Assembly (NCBI GenBank): GCA_903929655.1
Contig: CAIYVS010000830.1
Span: forward strand, 1 to 5,379
DNA from: an uncultured Bacteroidota bacterium
Lineage (GTDB): Bacteria > Bacteroidota > Bacteroidia > Chitinophagales > Chitinophagaceae
Direction of reading: 5' to 3'
DNA: 5,379 nt
Made by a program: the position numbers and the translations under genes. This document shows, in pieces, positions 1-5,372 of this stretch (position 1 is its first letter; each line of letters begins with the position of its first letter). Under the pieces are notes generated by a model. It was not told where the DNA came from and searched no databases. It saw only the letters and a list, made by a program, of their open reading frames with translations.

Positions 1-15
1 AGCAGCTTTGGGCAT
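1..15 (-). CDS. Possible start of a divergent gene, cut by the window edge
   Basis: Only five codons are visible (M-P-K-A-A), read leftward from an ATG at 15, so no product can be named. The case for a gene is positional. A TACGTTTG motif on the minus strand at 55-48 matches the Bacteroidota -7 consensus and would start a transcript about 25 bases before this ATG, a typical leader length for the phylum. The helicase gene on the other strand would then be its divergent neighbour. The reading is weak: an upstream plus-strand gene ending in the first 35 bases would fit equally well. Confidence 0.25.
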
Positions 16-47
16 AAGTAAGGTATTTACATAATGAATATAATCAA

Positions 48-55
48 CAAACGTA
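48..55 (-). promoter_or_regulatory. Candidate -7 promoter element, leftward
   Basis: On the minus strand the bases read TACGTTTG, a full match to the Bacteroidota sigma-ABfr -7 consensus TAnnTTTG. No clear TTG/TTTG is found at the expected -33 distance (about 76-79; the strand reads AATG there). It would drive a gene starting at 15. An 8-base motif with six fixed positions is expected by chance now and then in AT-rich DNA, so only the intergenic placement makes it worth listing. Confidence 0.35.
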
Positions 56-122
56 TTTCCCCTATGATCCTTTCCCATTTGTTAAAGTAAAGCTATCACA
101 TCAACTATTCAGTTTTTATTCA

Positions 123-130
123 TATATTTG
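123..130 (+). promoter_or_regulatory. Candidate -7 promoter element for the helicase gene
   Basis: TATATTTG matches TAnnTTTG at every fixed position and is followed by CAC, a common continuation in Bacteroidota promoters. Transcription would start near 135-138, giving a leader of roughly 65 bases to the ATG at 201. The -33 element is not evident: the region near 98-101 reads ACAT-like sequence rather than TTG. The leader (about 135-200) is AT-rich, has no obvious Shine-Dalgarno sequence and shows no strong hairpin. Confidence 0.5.
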
Positions 131-200
131 CACTTTATTCATCCGCTGCGTTCCTACCTTTTATTAAGTATTACCCAGCCTTATTTTTTAATTATTATAA

Positions 201-1457
201 ATGACATTTAAAGATTTAAATCTCCTTGCGCCCATATTAGAAGCGCTCCAAACTGAAGGATATACTCAGCCTACCCCCATACAAGAACAAGCTATTCCCA
301 TCATCCTTCAAAAGAAAGACCTGCTGGGTGTTGCCCAGACAGGCACCGGAAAAACAGCTGCATTCGCCCTGCCTATGCTGCAATTATTAAGCGCCGAACA
401 CAAAGAAAGCTATCTTCATATTAAAGCCCTTATTTTAACACCCACACGCGAACTGGCCATACAGATAGAAGAAAGCTTTGCAACCTATGGCAAACACCTG
501 CAATTGAAACAAGCTGTTATATTTGGCGGTGTACCGCAAGGATCACAGGTTGCCAAACTCAGGGCCGGTATTGATATACTGATCGCTACCCCAGGCCGCC
601 TGCTCGATCTTATGAACCAGAGATTCATCAACCTGTCAAATATCAGCTTCTTCGTATTGGACGAAGCCGACCGAATGCTGGATATGGGCTTTATACACGA
701 TGTAAAAAAAGTAGTAGCCAAGCTGCCGCAAAAAAGGCAAACATTACTGTTCTCGGCCACTATGCCTACTGAGATTCAGAAACTGGCTCATTCTATTTTA
801 CACAATCCTGAAAAAGTTGAGGTAACACCCGTATCATCTACCGTTGAAAAAATAGACCAGTCTGTATTTTTTGTAGAGACCAAAGAAAAGAAAAACCTCT
901 TAGCTCATTTGCTGAAGGACCCTGCTATTAAATCTGGATTAGTATTTACCCGAACCAAACACGGCGCAGATAAAGTAGTGAAAGACCTGAGCAGGTATGG
1001 CATCACCGCAGAAGCTATACATGGTAATAAATCCCAGACAGCCCGTCAGCGTGCTTTGAGCAATTTCAAGTCCGGCAACATCCGCATACTGGTTGCAACA
1101 GATATTGCAGCGCGTGGTATTGATGTGGACGGCATAACGCATGTTATTAATTTCGACATACCGGAAGTTCCCGAAACTTATGTGCACCGTATAGGCCGTA
1201 CTGCACGCGCAGGGGCAAGCGGCACAGCCTACTCTTTCTGCGACAGGGAAGAAATGACAGACCTGAAAAACATTCAGAAACTGATAAAACTCAATCTTCC
1301 TGTTAAAGAAAATCATCCTTTCGCTGCAGCTCCTCCTGGAATGGTGCATATCAACCTGCCTAAGAACAAGGAAGTTGTAAAAAGGCTGGATGCACATACC
1401 CCATCAAGGGATACGAATAAGCAAGGGTCAAACAGGCCACAGTCGAGAAGATGGTAA
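201..1457 (+). CDS. rhlE: RhlE-type DEAD-box ATP-dependent RNA helicase
   Basis: A cytoplasmic ATP-driven RNA helicase that unwinds short duplexes. Family members act in ribosome assembly, RNA decay and cold adaptation. Both RecA-like domains are complete. Domain 1 (about 1-205) carries the Q motif around GYTQPTPIQ (20-28), motif I AQTGTGKT (45-52), Ia PTRELA (81-86), Ib TPGR (130-133), II DEAD (154-157) and III SAT (185-187). Domain 2 (about 220-365) carries V ATDIAARGID (299-308) and VI HRIGRTAR (329-336). No catalytic residue is missing. After about residue 365 comes a short polar, basic tail ending in R/S/Q-rich sequence, much shorter than the long RNA-binding tails of some relatives. The MTF-x-DL start is where RhlE proteins normally begin. 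It appears monocistronic, with its own -7 motif upstream and 112 bases to the next gene. Bacteroidota usually carry several such paralogues, so the symbol marks the subgroup, not proven orthology to E. coli rhlE. Confidence 0.95.
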   Translation: MTFKDLNLLAPILEALQTEGYTQPTPIQEQAIPIILQKKDLLGVAQTGTGKTAAFALPMLQLLSAEHKESYLHIKALILTPTRELAIQIEESFATYGKHLQLKQAVIFGGVPQGSQVAKLRAGIDILIATPGRLLDLMNQRFINLSNISFFVLDEADRMLDMGFIHDVKKVVAKLPQKRQTLLFSATMPTEIQKLAHSILHNPEKVEVTPVSSTVEKIDQSVFFVETKEKKNLLAHLLKDPAIKSGLVFTRTKHGADKVVKDLSRYGITAEAIHGNKSQTARQRALSNFKSGNIRILVATDIAARGIDVDGITHVINFDIPEVPETYVHRIGRTARAGASGTAYSFCDREEMTDLKNIQKLIKLNLPVKENHPFAAAPPGMVHINLPKNKEVVKRLDAHTPSRDTNKQGSNRPQSRRW

Positions 1458-1464
1458 TTAGTGT

Positions 1465-1476
1465 GGAAATATTTCC
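1465..1476. repeat. Perfect 12-bp palindrome after the helicase gene
   Basis: GGAAATATTTCC lies eight bases past the helicase stop codon and is perfectly self-complementary. As RNA it would give at most a four-pair stem with a four-base loop. It is not followed by a T-run (the next bases are CTGTTGCGG), so it is not a standard intrinsic terminator. It could be a weak 3' end structure, a dimeric protein site, or chance. Confidence 0.4.
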
Positions 1477-1537
1477 CTGTTGCGGCATTTCAAAAAAACA
1501 GTATAAGACTGCTGGTAATAGCTAATATTCATGGTAC

Positions 1538-1545
1538 AGTTTTTG
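1538..1545 (+). promoter_or_regulatory. Weak -7-like element before the PEBP gene
   Basis: AGTTTTTG matches only the TTTG half of TAnnTTTG; the leading TA is missing, although TACAG begins three bases earlier. It is followed by CACCTTT, closely resembling the CACTTT after the better motif at 123-130. Position supports it: the leader to the ATG at 1570 would be about 15-20 A-rich bases, typical of the phylum. No -33 TTG is seen near 1514. Confidence 0.3.
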
Positions 1546-1569
1546 CACCTTTAAATAAAAAATAGCATT

Positions 1570-2115
1570 ATGCGTAGTATCATAAGTTCATTAGCTGTTC
1601 TTGTCCTGTTATTAACAACATCATTTAAAGGCAAACAAACATTAACCATTATCAGTACTGACTTTACCGAAGGAGGTGTAATACCAATAAGATACACATG
1701 TGACGGTAAAGACATTAATCCCCCTTTACGTATAAGCGGTACACCAGATAATGCAAAATCCCTGGCCCTGATCATACAGGACCCTGATGTGCCTATAAAG
1801 GGCGGGTTCACACATTGGGTAATGTGGAATATACCACTCAACGGAAATATACCTGAAGATTATAAAGGCGCCGTGCAGGGCTATAACGATGCAAAAAAGA
1901 AAGGTTATATGGGTATGTGCCCCCCTACAGGCACCCATCATTATTACTTTAAAGTATATGCACTTGATAAAATATTAACCCTTCCTGCCAACACCGGGAA
2001 GGTTGATCTTGAAAAAGCCATGAAGGGCCATATCCTTGCCCAGGGCCAGATTCTGGGACTATATAAAAAAGGAGACTATGATATAAATAAGGATAAAAAC
2101 AAGAAAACAAAATAG
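1570..2115 (+). CDS. Exported YbhB/YbcL-family PEBP (Raf kinase inhibitor-like) protein
   Basis: A phosphatidylethanolamine-binding-protein fold, related to eukaryotic RKIP and E. coli YbhB/YbcL. The bacterial members have no settled biochemical role. Residues 1-19 look like a signal peptide (a short basic start, then a hydrophobic stretch ending TTSF), which suggests export to the periplasm; the cleavage site is not sharp. Family motifs run in order: TCDGKDINPPL (43-53), DPDVP (71-75), then GGFTHWVMWNIP (78-89), GYMGMCPPTGTHHY (112-125) and the C-terminal HILAQGQILGLY (154-165). These form the anion-binding pocket in known PEBP structures. One oddity is Met116 where most relatives have Pro (GPCPP). 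After the fold there is a short Lys/Asp-rich tail (168-181). The start is supported by the signal peptide and the A-rich leader. The next gene begins 23 bases downstream on the same strand, so the two are probably co-transcribed. Confidence 0.93.
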   Translation: MRSIISSLAVLVLLLTTSFKGKQTLTIISTDFTEGGVIPIRYTCDGKDINPPLRISGTPDNAKSLALIIQDPDVPIKGGFTHWVMWNIPLNGNIPEDYKGAVQGYNDAKKKGYMGMCPPTGTHHYYFKVYALDKILTLPANTGKVDLEKAMKGHILAQGQILGLYKKGDYDINKDKNKKTK

Positions 2116-2138
2116 TCATTTATCTTCTTATATTTATC

Positions 2139-2342
2139 ATGAAACCCATAACAAAGATAGCTTCTATAGTTTTTGGGCTTGTAGCCTTATTGCATCTTTA
2201 TCGTCTCTTGTCTCATTTTCAATTGTCTGTATTTGGTTACGAACTGCCTTTATGGATAAGCGTAACGGGCTTCATTATAGCCTCTGTATTTTGTTGGGGA
2301 TTATGGCAGGAATCTAAATCAATACCTATACAGAAAACATAG
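2139..2342 (+). CDS. Small two-helix inner-membrane protein of unknown function
   Basis: A 67-residue protein with two likely transmembrane helices, about 7-24 and 38-56, joined by a short loop (25-37). Distinctive residues are HLYRL at the end of helix 1, the PLWIS entry to helix 2, and WGLWQES at its exit. From memory this arrangement (a small protein with LLHLxRL, then a P-x-W-x-S second helix ending LWxE) recurs in uncharacterised short proteins of Bacteroidota and Proteobacteria, but I cannot name a family. By the positive-inside rule, K2/K6 and the tail K60/K66 would put both ends in the cytoplasm. It follows the PEBP gene by 23 bases and precedes selU by 95 bases, so it probably belongs with the PEBP transcript. 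It has no recognisable catalytic motif. Confidence 0.72.
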   Translation: MKPITKIASIVFGLVALLHLYRLLSHFQLSVFGYELPLWISVTGFIIASVFCWGLWQESKSIPIQKT

Positions 2343-2437
2343 AGGTTTCACACTTTACAATGTTTCCCCTGGTAGTACTATATCGGGCTATTCAATGGTT
2401 TTGTGTATTTTTCCATTTCCATTGTTCCTGCCTTGAT

Positions 2438-3508
2438 ATGAGTATTGATAAGATAAAAATCGAAACGTTTTTAGAACTGACAAAACAATACCCCGTTTTT
2501 GATGTGCGGAGCCCTTCAGAATATGCTCATGCACACATACCGGGCGCATACAATTTACCCCTGTTTAATGACGAAGAAAGAAAAGTAGTTGGTACAGCAT
2601 ATAAACAACAAAGCAGGGAAGATGCTATAAAAACGGGCCTGGACTATTTTGGCCCGAAAATGCGCAAAATGGTGGAAGAGGTAGAAACTATAATAAGTCA
2701 AAATTCAAAACTCAAAACTCAAAACTCAAAATCCGTACTCGTCCATTGCTGGCGGGGAGGTATGCGCAGTACTGGTGTGGCATGGCTTTTAGATCTTTAC
2801 GGTTTTAAAGTCTATACTTTAATAGGCGGCTACAAATCGTTTCGCAACTGGACAATGAGCCAGTTTGAAAAACCTTACTCTTTTAGGGTACTGGGAGGTT
2901 ATACAGGATCAGGTAAAACGATCGTACTGAAAGAACTGCTAGCCCGGAAGGAAACCATTATAGACCTGGAAGGCATTGCACACCACAAAGGCTCTGCTTT
3001 TGGCGATGACGAAAATGATCCGCAGCCCGGCCAGGAAATGTTTGAGAACCACCTGGCTTTAGAAATTCACAATGCAAAGATCAAAAGCCCGGATATGCCT
3101 ATCTGGCTGGAAGATGAAAGCCAGCGCATAGGCCTTGTAAATATTCCTACTGCCTTCTGGAAAACAATCCGGGATTCCCCGGTCTATTTCCTTGATATAC
3201 CTTTTGAGGAAAGATTGGATTATATTACTAAAGAATACAGCCAACAGGGAAAACCCAAACTCGTAAACGCTATCATCCGCATTCAAAAAAGACTGGGTGG
3301 ACTGGATGCAAAAAACGCCATTAATTACCTGCTTGAAAATAATTATAAAGAATGTTTCAGGATATTGCTGAAATACTATGACAAACACTATAAAAAAGGC
3401 CTGGAACAACGCGAAAACCTTACATCTCTTCTGCACAATATCAAATGCGATACAGTAGATGCTACCTTAATTTCAAAAACACTAATGAGCGAAAAAATAA
3501 CAGCATGA
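2438..3508 (+). CDS. selU: tRNA 2-selenouridine synthase (MnmH/SelU)
   Basis: This enzyme uses selenophosphate to convert 2-thiouridine to 2-selenouridine at wobble position 34 of Lys, Glu and Gln tRNAs, via a geranylated intermediate in E. coli. Residues 1-140 are a rhodanese domain: FDVRSPSEY (21-29), IPGAYNLPL (34-42), GTAYKQQ (52-58) and the active-site loop HCWRGGMRS (103-111) with catalytic Cys104. A P-loop domain follows, with Walker A GGYTGSGKT (153-161), then DLEG (176-179), HHKGSAFG (182-189) and LEDESQRIG (224-232), all typical of the family. At 356 residues the length is normal. I start it at 2438 (MSIDKIK) because an earlier in-frame ATG at 2360 would add 26 hydrophobic, Phe/Cys-rich residues with no counterpart in the family. 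A five-copy heptamer repeat encodes residues 88-98, a linker just before Cys104. The stop overlaps the selD start by ATGA. No clear promoter is seen; TATTTTTC at 2406-2413 is the nearest -7-like match. Confidence 0.95.
   Translation: MSIDKIKIETFLELTKQYPVFDVRSPSEYAHAHIPGAYNLPLFNDEERKVVGTAYKQQSREDAIKTGLDYFGPKMRKMVEEVETIISQNSKLKTQNSKSVLVHCWRGGMRSTGVAWLLDLYGFKVYTLIGGYKSFRNWTMSQFEKPYSFRVLGGYTGSGKTIVLKELLARKETIIDLEGIAHHKGSAFGDDENDPQPGQEMFENHLALEIHNAKIKSPDMPIWLEDESQRIGLVNIPTAFWKTIRDSPVYFLDIPFEERLDYITKEYSQQGKPKLVNAIIRIQKRLGGLDAKNAINYLLENNYKECFRILLKYYDKHYKKGLEQRENLTSLLHNIKCDTVDATLISKTLMSEKITA
2698..2732 (+). repeat. Five tandem TCAAAAY heptamers inside selU
   Basis: The 35 bases are exactly five head-to-tail units: TCAAAAT, then three of TCAAAAC, then TCAAAAT. 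Only the last base of the unit varies, and only between T and C. Read in the selU frame they encode residues 88-98, with QNSK appearing twice seven residues apart because three 7-base units equal seven codons. The stretch lies in the rhodanese domain between the helix after KQQSRED and the catalytic loop at Cys104. It is A-rich and clearly unlike the flanking codons. Confidence 0.95.
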
Positions 3509-4572
3509 CAGAAACGATACTAAGTGAAATAAAACTTACAGAATTTTCGCACGGCGGCGGTTGCGGATGTAAAATTGCACCATCAGTACTTGAAAAAATA
3601 CTGCATACTAATACTGCCCTGCCCGATAATGACAAATTACTGGTGGGTAATAGCTGTAAAGATGATGCAGCGGCCTATGACCTTGGCAACGGAATGGCGC
3701 TCATATCCACCACCGATTTCTTCATGCCCATAGTAAATGATCCTTATAACTTCGGGCGCATTGCAGCGGCTAATGCTATAAGCGATGTGTATGCAATGGG
3801 CGGCAAACCTATAATGGCAATAGCCATCCTGGGCTGGCCGGTAAATAAATTGCCTGTTGAAATTGCACAGAAAGTATTGGAAGGCGGAAGATCTGTTTGT
3901 GCAGAAGTCGGCATAGCCCTTGCCGGTGGCCACAGTATAGACTCCACAGAGCCTATTTTCGGGCTGGCCGTGAATGGACTGGCAGCAATAGCAAACCTGA
4001 AACGAAATAATACAGCCAAAGAGGGCGACTTGCTTTTCCTTACTAAACCGATAGGCACTGGGTTATTATCCACCGCCCAGAAAAGAGGCTTGTTGAAAAA
4101 AGAACACGAGACCATATTGGTCAAACAAATGACAACCCTGAACAAAGCGGGGGAAGCCTTAGGCAATATACCCGGAGTTCATGCTATGACAGACGTTACA
4201 GGTTTTGGCCTGATGGGGCACCTGGTAGAAATGGCGGAAGGTTCAGGTCTCTCTGCCGAATTATACTTCTCTGCAGTTCCCTTTATAGAAGGTGTGCAGG
4301 AATACCTGGCCCTAAAAACAATACCCGACTCCACCTCCAGGAACTGGAGTTCCTATAGTACAAAAATTTCTTTCGAACCCGGCGTAAATGTGATGGACGC
4401 ATTTAATTTACTGCCAGACCCACAAACCAACGGAGGGCTTTTAATTGCTGTGGATCCTTCATGCGTAGACGAGGTGAAAAATATTTTTCAAAGATTTGAT
4501 TTGCAATATTTTATGAATCCTATCGGAACTATTGTAGGAAATGCTCTAAAAACAATAATTGTAAAACAATAA
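3505..4572 (+). CDS. selD: Selenide, water dikinase (selenophosphate synthetase), Cys type
   Basis: Makes selenophosphate, AMP and phosphate from selenide, ATP and water in the cytoplasm, supplying the selenium donor for SelU and, where present, SelA. The N-terminal loop SHGGGCGCK (15-23) holds the catalytic Cys20 and Lys23, matching E. coli Cys17 and Lys20. Magnesium-binding aspartates match at Asp54 (KDDAA), Asp94 (AISD) and Asp230 (MTDVTGFG), all with the same +3 offset. Further family blocks are TTDFFMPIV (69-77), AMGGKPIMAIAILGWP (97-112), GGHSID (141-146) and DPQTNGGLL (305-313). Length is 355 residues, normal and complete. The catalytic position is a plain TGC cysteine, so no selenocysteine is needed to make it. 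I choose the ATG at 3505 because it lies inside the selU stop (ATGA) and gives a family-like N-terminus; an in-frame ATG at 3445 would lie inside selU. There is no good Shine-Dalgarno sequence, so translation probably depends on ribosomes finishing selU. Confidence 0.97.
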   Translation: MTETILSEIKLTEFSHGGGCGCKIAPSVLEKILHTNTALPDNDKLLVGNSCKDDAAAYDLGNGMALISTTDFFMPIVNDPYNFGRIAAANAISDVYAMGGKPIMAIAILGWPVNKLPVEIAQKVLEGGRSVCAEVGIALAGGHSIDSTEPIFGLAVNGLAAIANLKRNNTAKEGDLLFLTKPIGTGLLSTAQKRGLLKKEHETILVKQMTTLNKAGEALGNIPGVHAMTDVTGFGLMGHLVEMAEGSGLSAELYFSAVPFIEGVQEYLALKTIPDSTSRNWSSYSTKISFEPGVNVMDAFNLLPDPQTNGGLLIAVDPSCVDEVKNIFQRFDLQYFMNPIGTIVGNALKTIIVKQ

Positions 4573-4669
4573 CTCAATAAATCGGCTAATACTTAAAGAG
4601 TTTTGCTTTTACAATAAAGAAACAATACATTTGATTATATAAAAATGTTAATTGAGTAAGCTAAAAGCA
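4572..4669. repeat. Two interleaved inverted repeats in the AT-rich gap after selD
   Basis: ACTCAAT (4572-4578) is complementary to ATTGAGT (4651-4657), and TGCTTTTA (4604-4611) to TAAAAGCA (4662-4669). The pairs cross rather than nest, so as RNA they could form alternative folds or a pseudoknot, not both arms of one simple hairpin. A smaller local hairpin, TAAAG/CTTTTA around 4594-4611, is also possible. None ends in a convincing T-run, so I do not call a terminator. The gap of 109 bases otherwise holds nothing I recognise and has no good TAnnTTTG motif. Confidence 0.4.
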
Positions 4670-4681
4670 TTTCTTTAGTCA

Positions 4682-4942
4682 ATGATGCGAAAAGACCGGA
4701 ATAACCTTATTGTAGTTTTCTTACTGTGTTGCGGACTTGTATTTATATTTTTCCTATATCGGGATCTTCATATAGATTCAATCAAGCTTATTTTCTATTC
4801 TTTAATTATTGCAAGTCCGCTTACCTTTTTCCTCTATATTCTTAAAAAACCGCTTAAAAGGTTAATTCGCCGCTTTTCAAACACCAAGTACAGGAAAATG
4901 AAGACAAAAAGAGATAAGGAAAGAATTGTCAGTAAGCGTTGA
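4682..4942 (+). CDS. Small two-helix membrane protein with a very basic tail
   Basis: An 86-residue protein I do not recognise. Two hydrophobic helices are visible, about 9-26 (with Cys16-Cys17) and 35-54, linked by a short charged loop (RDLHIDS). From residue 55 on the chain is extremely basic: 16 of the last 32 residues are Lys or Arg, with only Asp78 and Glu80 acidic. The positive-inside rule puts this tail, and the basic N-terminus, in the cytoplasm, where it could touch nucleic acid, ribosomes or phospholipid head groups; this is inference only. Two adjacent ATG codons (4682, 4685) give equivalent starts. It follows selD by 109 bases, and no clear promoter is seen. Its last 14 bases overlap the end of the convergent minus-strand gene. 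The clean membrane topology and charge pattern favour a real gene, but no family match backs it. Confidence 0.6.
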   Translation: MMRKDRNNLIVVFLLCCGLVFIFFLYRDLHIDSIKLIFYSLIIASPLTFFLYILKKPLKRLIRRFSNTKYRKMKTKRDKERIVSKR

Positions 4943-4964
4943 TGCCATTATTCTTGTTCTTTCC
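4918..4964. terminator. Possible bidirectional 3'-end hairpin between convergent genes
   Basis: GGAAAGAA (4918-4925) is perfectly complementary to TTCTTTCC (4957-4964), with a 31-base loop spanning the overlapping stop codons of the two convergent genes. The position is right for a shared 3' end and the arms work on either strand. The long loop, modest stem and lack of a T-run on either side make it a weak terminator; chance purine/pyrimidine complementarity is a fair alternative. Confidence 0.25.
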
Positions 4965-5276
4965 CTCCAACTGGTCGCAAGCGGCTTTACTCCCCAACCT
5001 GAAATTAACGGGAATATTTGCTTTTTGCAATTTCAGCTCCTGCCTGCAAAAGAAACCAAAGCCCTGTGTATAAAAATCAGGAGCAAGAGTCTGTATATTT
5101 TGTTTGAATGATATGTCGGGTTTAGAATTCATTAACTTAGTGGATGGTTTATCCTGTACCGGATGCTTCAATAAGGTTTGTGCATTTGTATTATTTACAA
5201 AAAACACCATTATAAACAGGCACTTTAATAAGACATTAAAGTAATTCGGGCCGATATTTTTTATTTCAAGGCGCAT
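4929..5276 (-). CDS. Secreted conserved hypothetical protein, Bacteroidota type
   Basis: A 115-residue protein, probably exported. A longish N-region is followed by a hydrophobic stretch (about 15-27) and VNNTNAQ, giving a good signal peptidase I site after Ala32. The mature part has a variable linker and then the conserved-looking block FYTQGFGFFCRQELKL (68-83) followed by IPVNFRLGSKAACDQLEGK (87-105). From memory, many short Bacteroidota hypothetical proteins end this way (FFCKxEwkxEKxTxIPLRFRLGSxxxCxxLEGK), so I take this as the real gene and the short plus-strand frame opposite it as a shadow. Two cysteines sit in the block (Cys77 and Cys100) and could form a disulfide in the periplasm. 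No function is known to me; the block is too short for an obvious enzyme and I see no catalytic signature. No clear TAnnTTTG motif lies upstream (5277-5379, minus strand). The 3' end overlaps its convergent neighbour by 14 bases. Confidence 0.82.
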   Translation of the reverse strand: MRLEIKNIGPNYFNVLLKCLFIMVFFVNNTNAQTLLKHPVQDKPSTKLMNSKPDISFKQNIQTLAPDFYTQGFGFFCRQELKLQKANIPVNFRLGSKAACDQLEGKNKNNGINAY

Positions 5277-5359
5277 GTAATTTTGAATAAATTAGCCGGT
5301 TTCATAATAAAATTACGGATAAAAGATGAATGCGATACAATCTAATCCGTCTAATTATG

Positions 5360-5367
5360 TATTTTTG
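5360..5367 (+). promoter_or_regulatory. Candidate -7 promoter element at the right edge
   Basis: TATTTTTG matches all fixed positions of TAnnTTTG. The predicted transcription start, about 5-8 bases downstream, falls on or beside the ATG at 5373. No TTG/TTTG appears at the -33 distance (about 5336, reading TACAA). A direct repeat TCTAAT-CCG-TCTAAT (5341-5355) sits immediately upstream, where an activator or repressor could bind. Confidence 0.35.
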
Positions 5368-5372
5368 AAAAT

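Noticed and set aside
1..34. End of an upstream plus-strand gene
   Set aside because: Two frames reach stops here (after six and ten codons), but so few codons give no way to tell coding from chance.
939..1397. Long minus-strand open frame inside the helicase gene
   Set aside because: The plus strand encodes unbroken DEAD-box motifs there; the reverse translation is Cys/Phe-rich with no domain, as expected for a shadow.
2360..2437. In-frame upstream extension of selU from the ATG at 2360
   Set aside because: It would add 26 hydrophobic, Phe- and Cys-rich residues ahead of a start (MSIDKIK) that already fits the family; SelU is cytoplasmic and needs no leader.
2343..2437. Riboswitch or SECIS-like element before selU
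   Set aside because: No strong hairpin or known aptamer pattern is visible in these 95 bases, and neither gene has an in-frame TGA needing a SECIS element.
3445..3504. In-frame upstream extension of selD from the ATG at 3445
   Set aside because: It lies wholly inside the conserved end of selU in another frame, and the ATG at 3505 gives the usual SelD N-terminus and an ATGA overlap.
3744..4166. Long minus-strand open frame inside selD
   Set aside because: Antisense to fully conserved SelD sequence, with no recognisable domain of its own.
4335..4354. Overlapping short inverted repeats (CTCCAG/CTGGAG and AGGAACT/AGTTCCT) in selD
   Set aside because: They fall on codons for a conserved SRNWSSY stretch; the protein explains the sequence, and no regulatory role is needed inside the gene.
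4926..5111. Plus-strand 61-codon frame opposite the secreted protein
   Set aside because: It is antisense to a frame with a clear signal peptide and a conserved-looking C-terminal block, and it overlaps the 86-residue gene; it has no family features.
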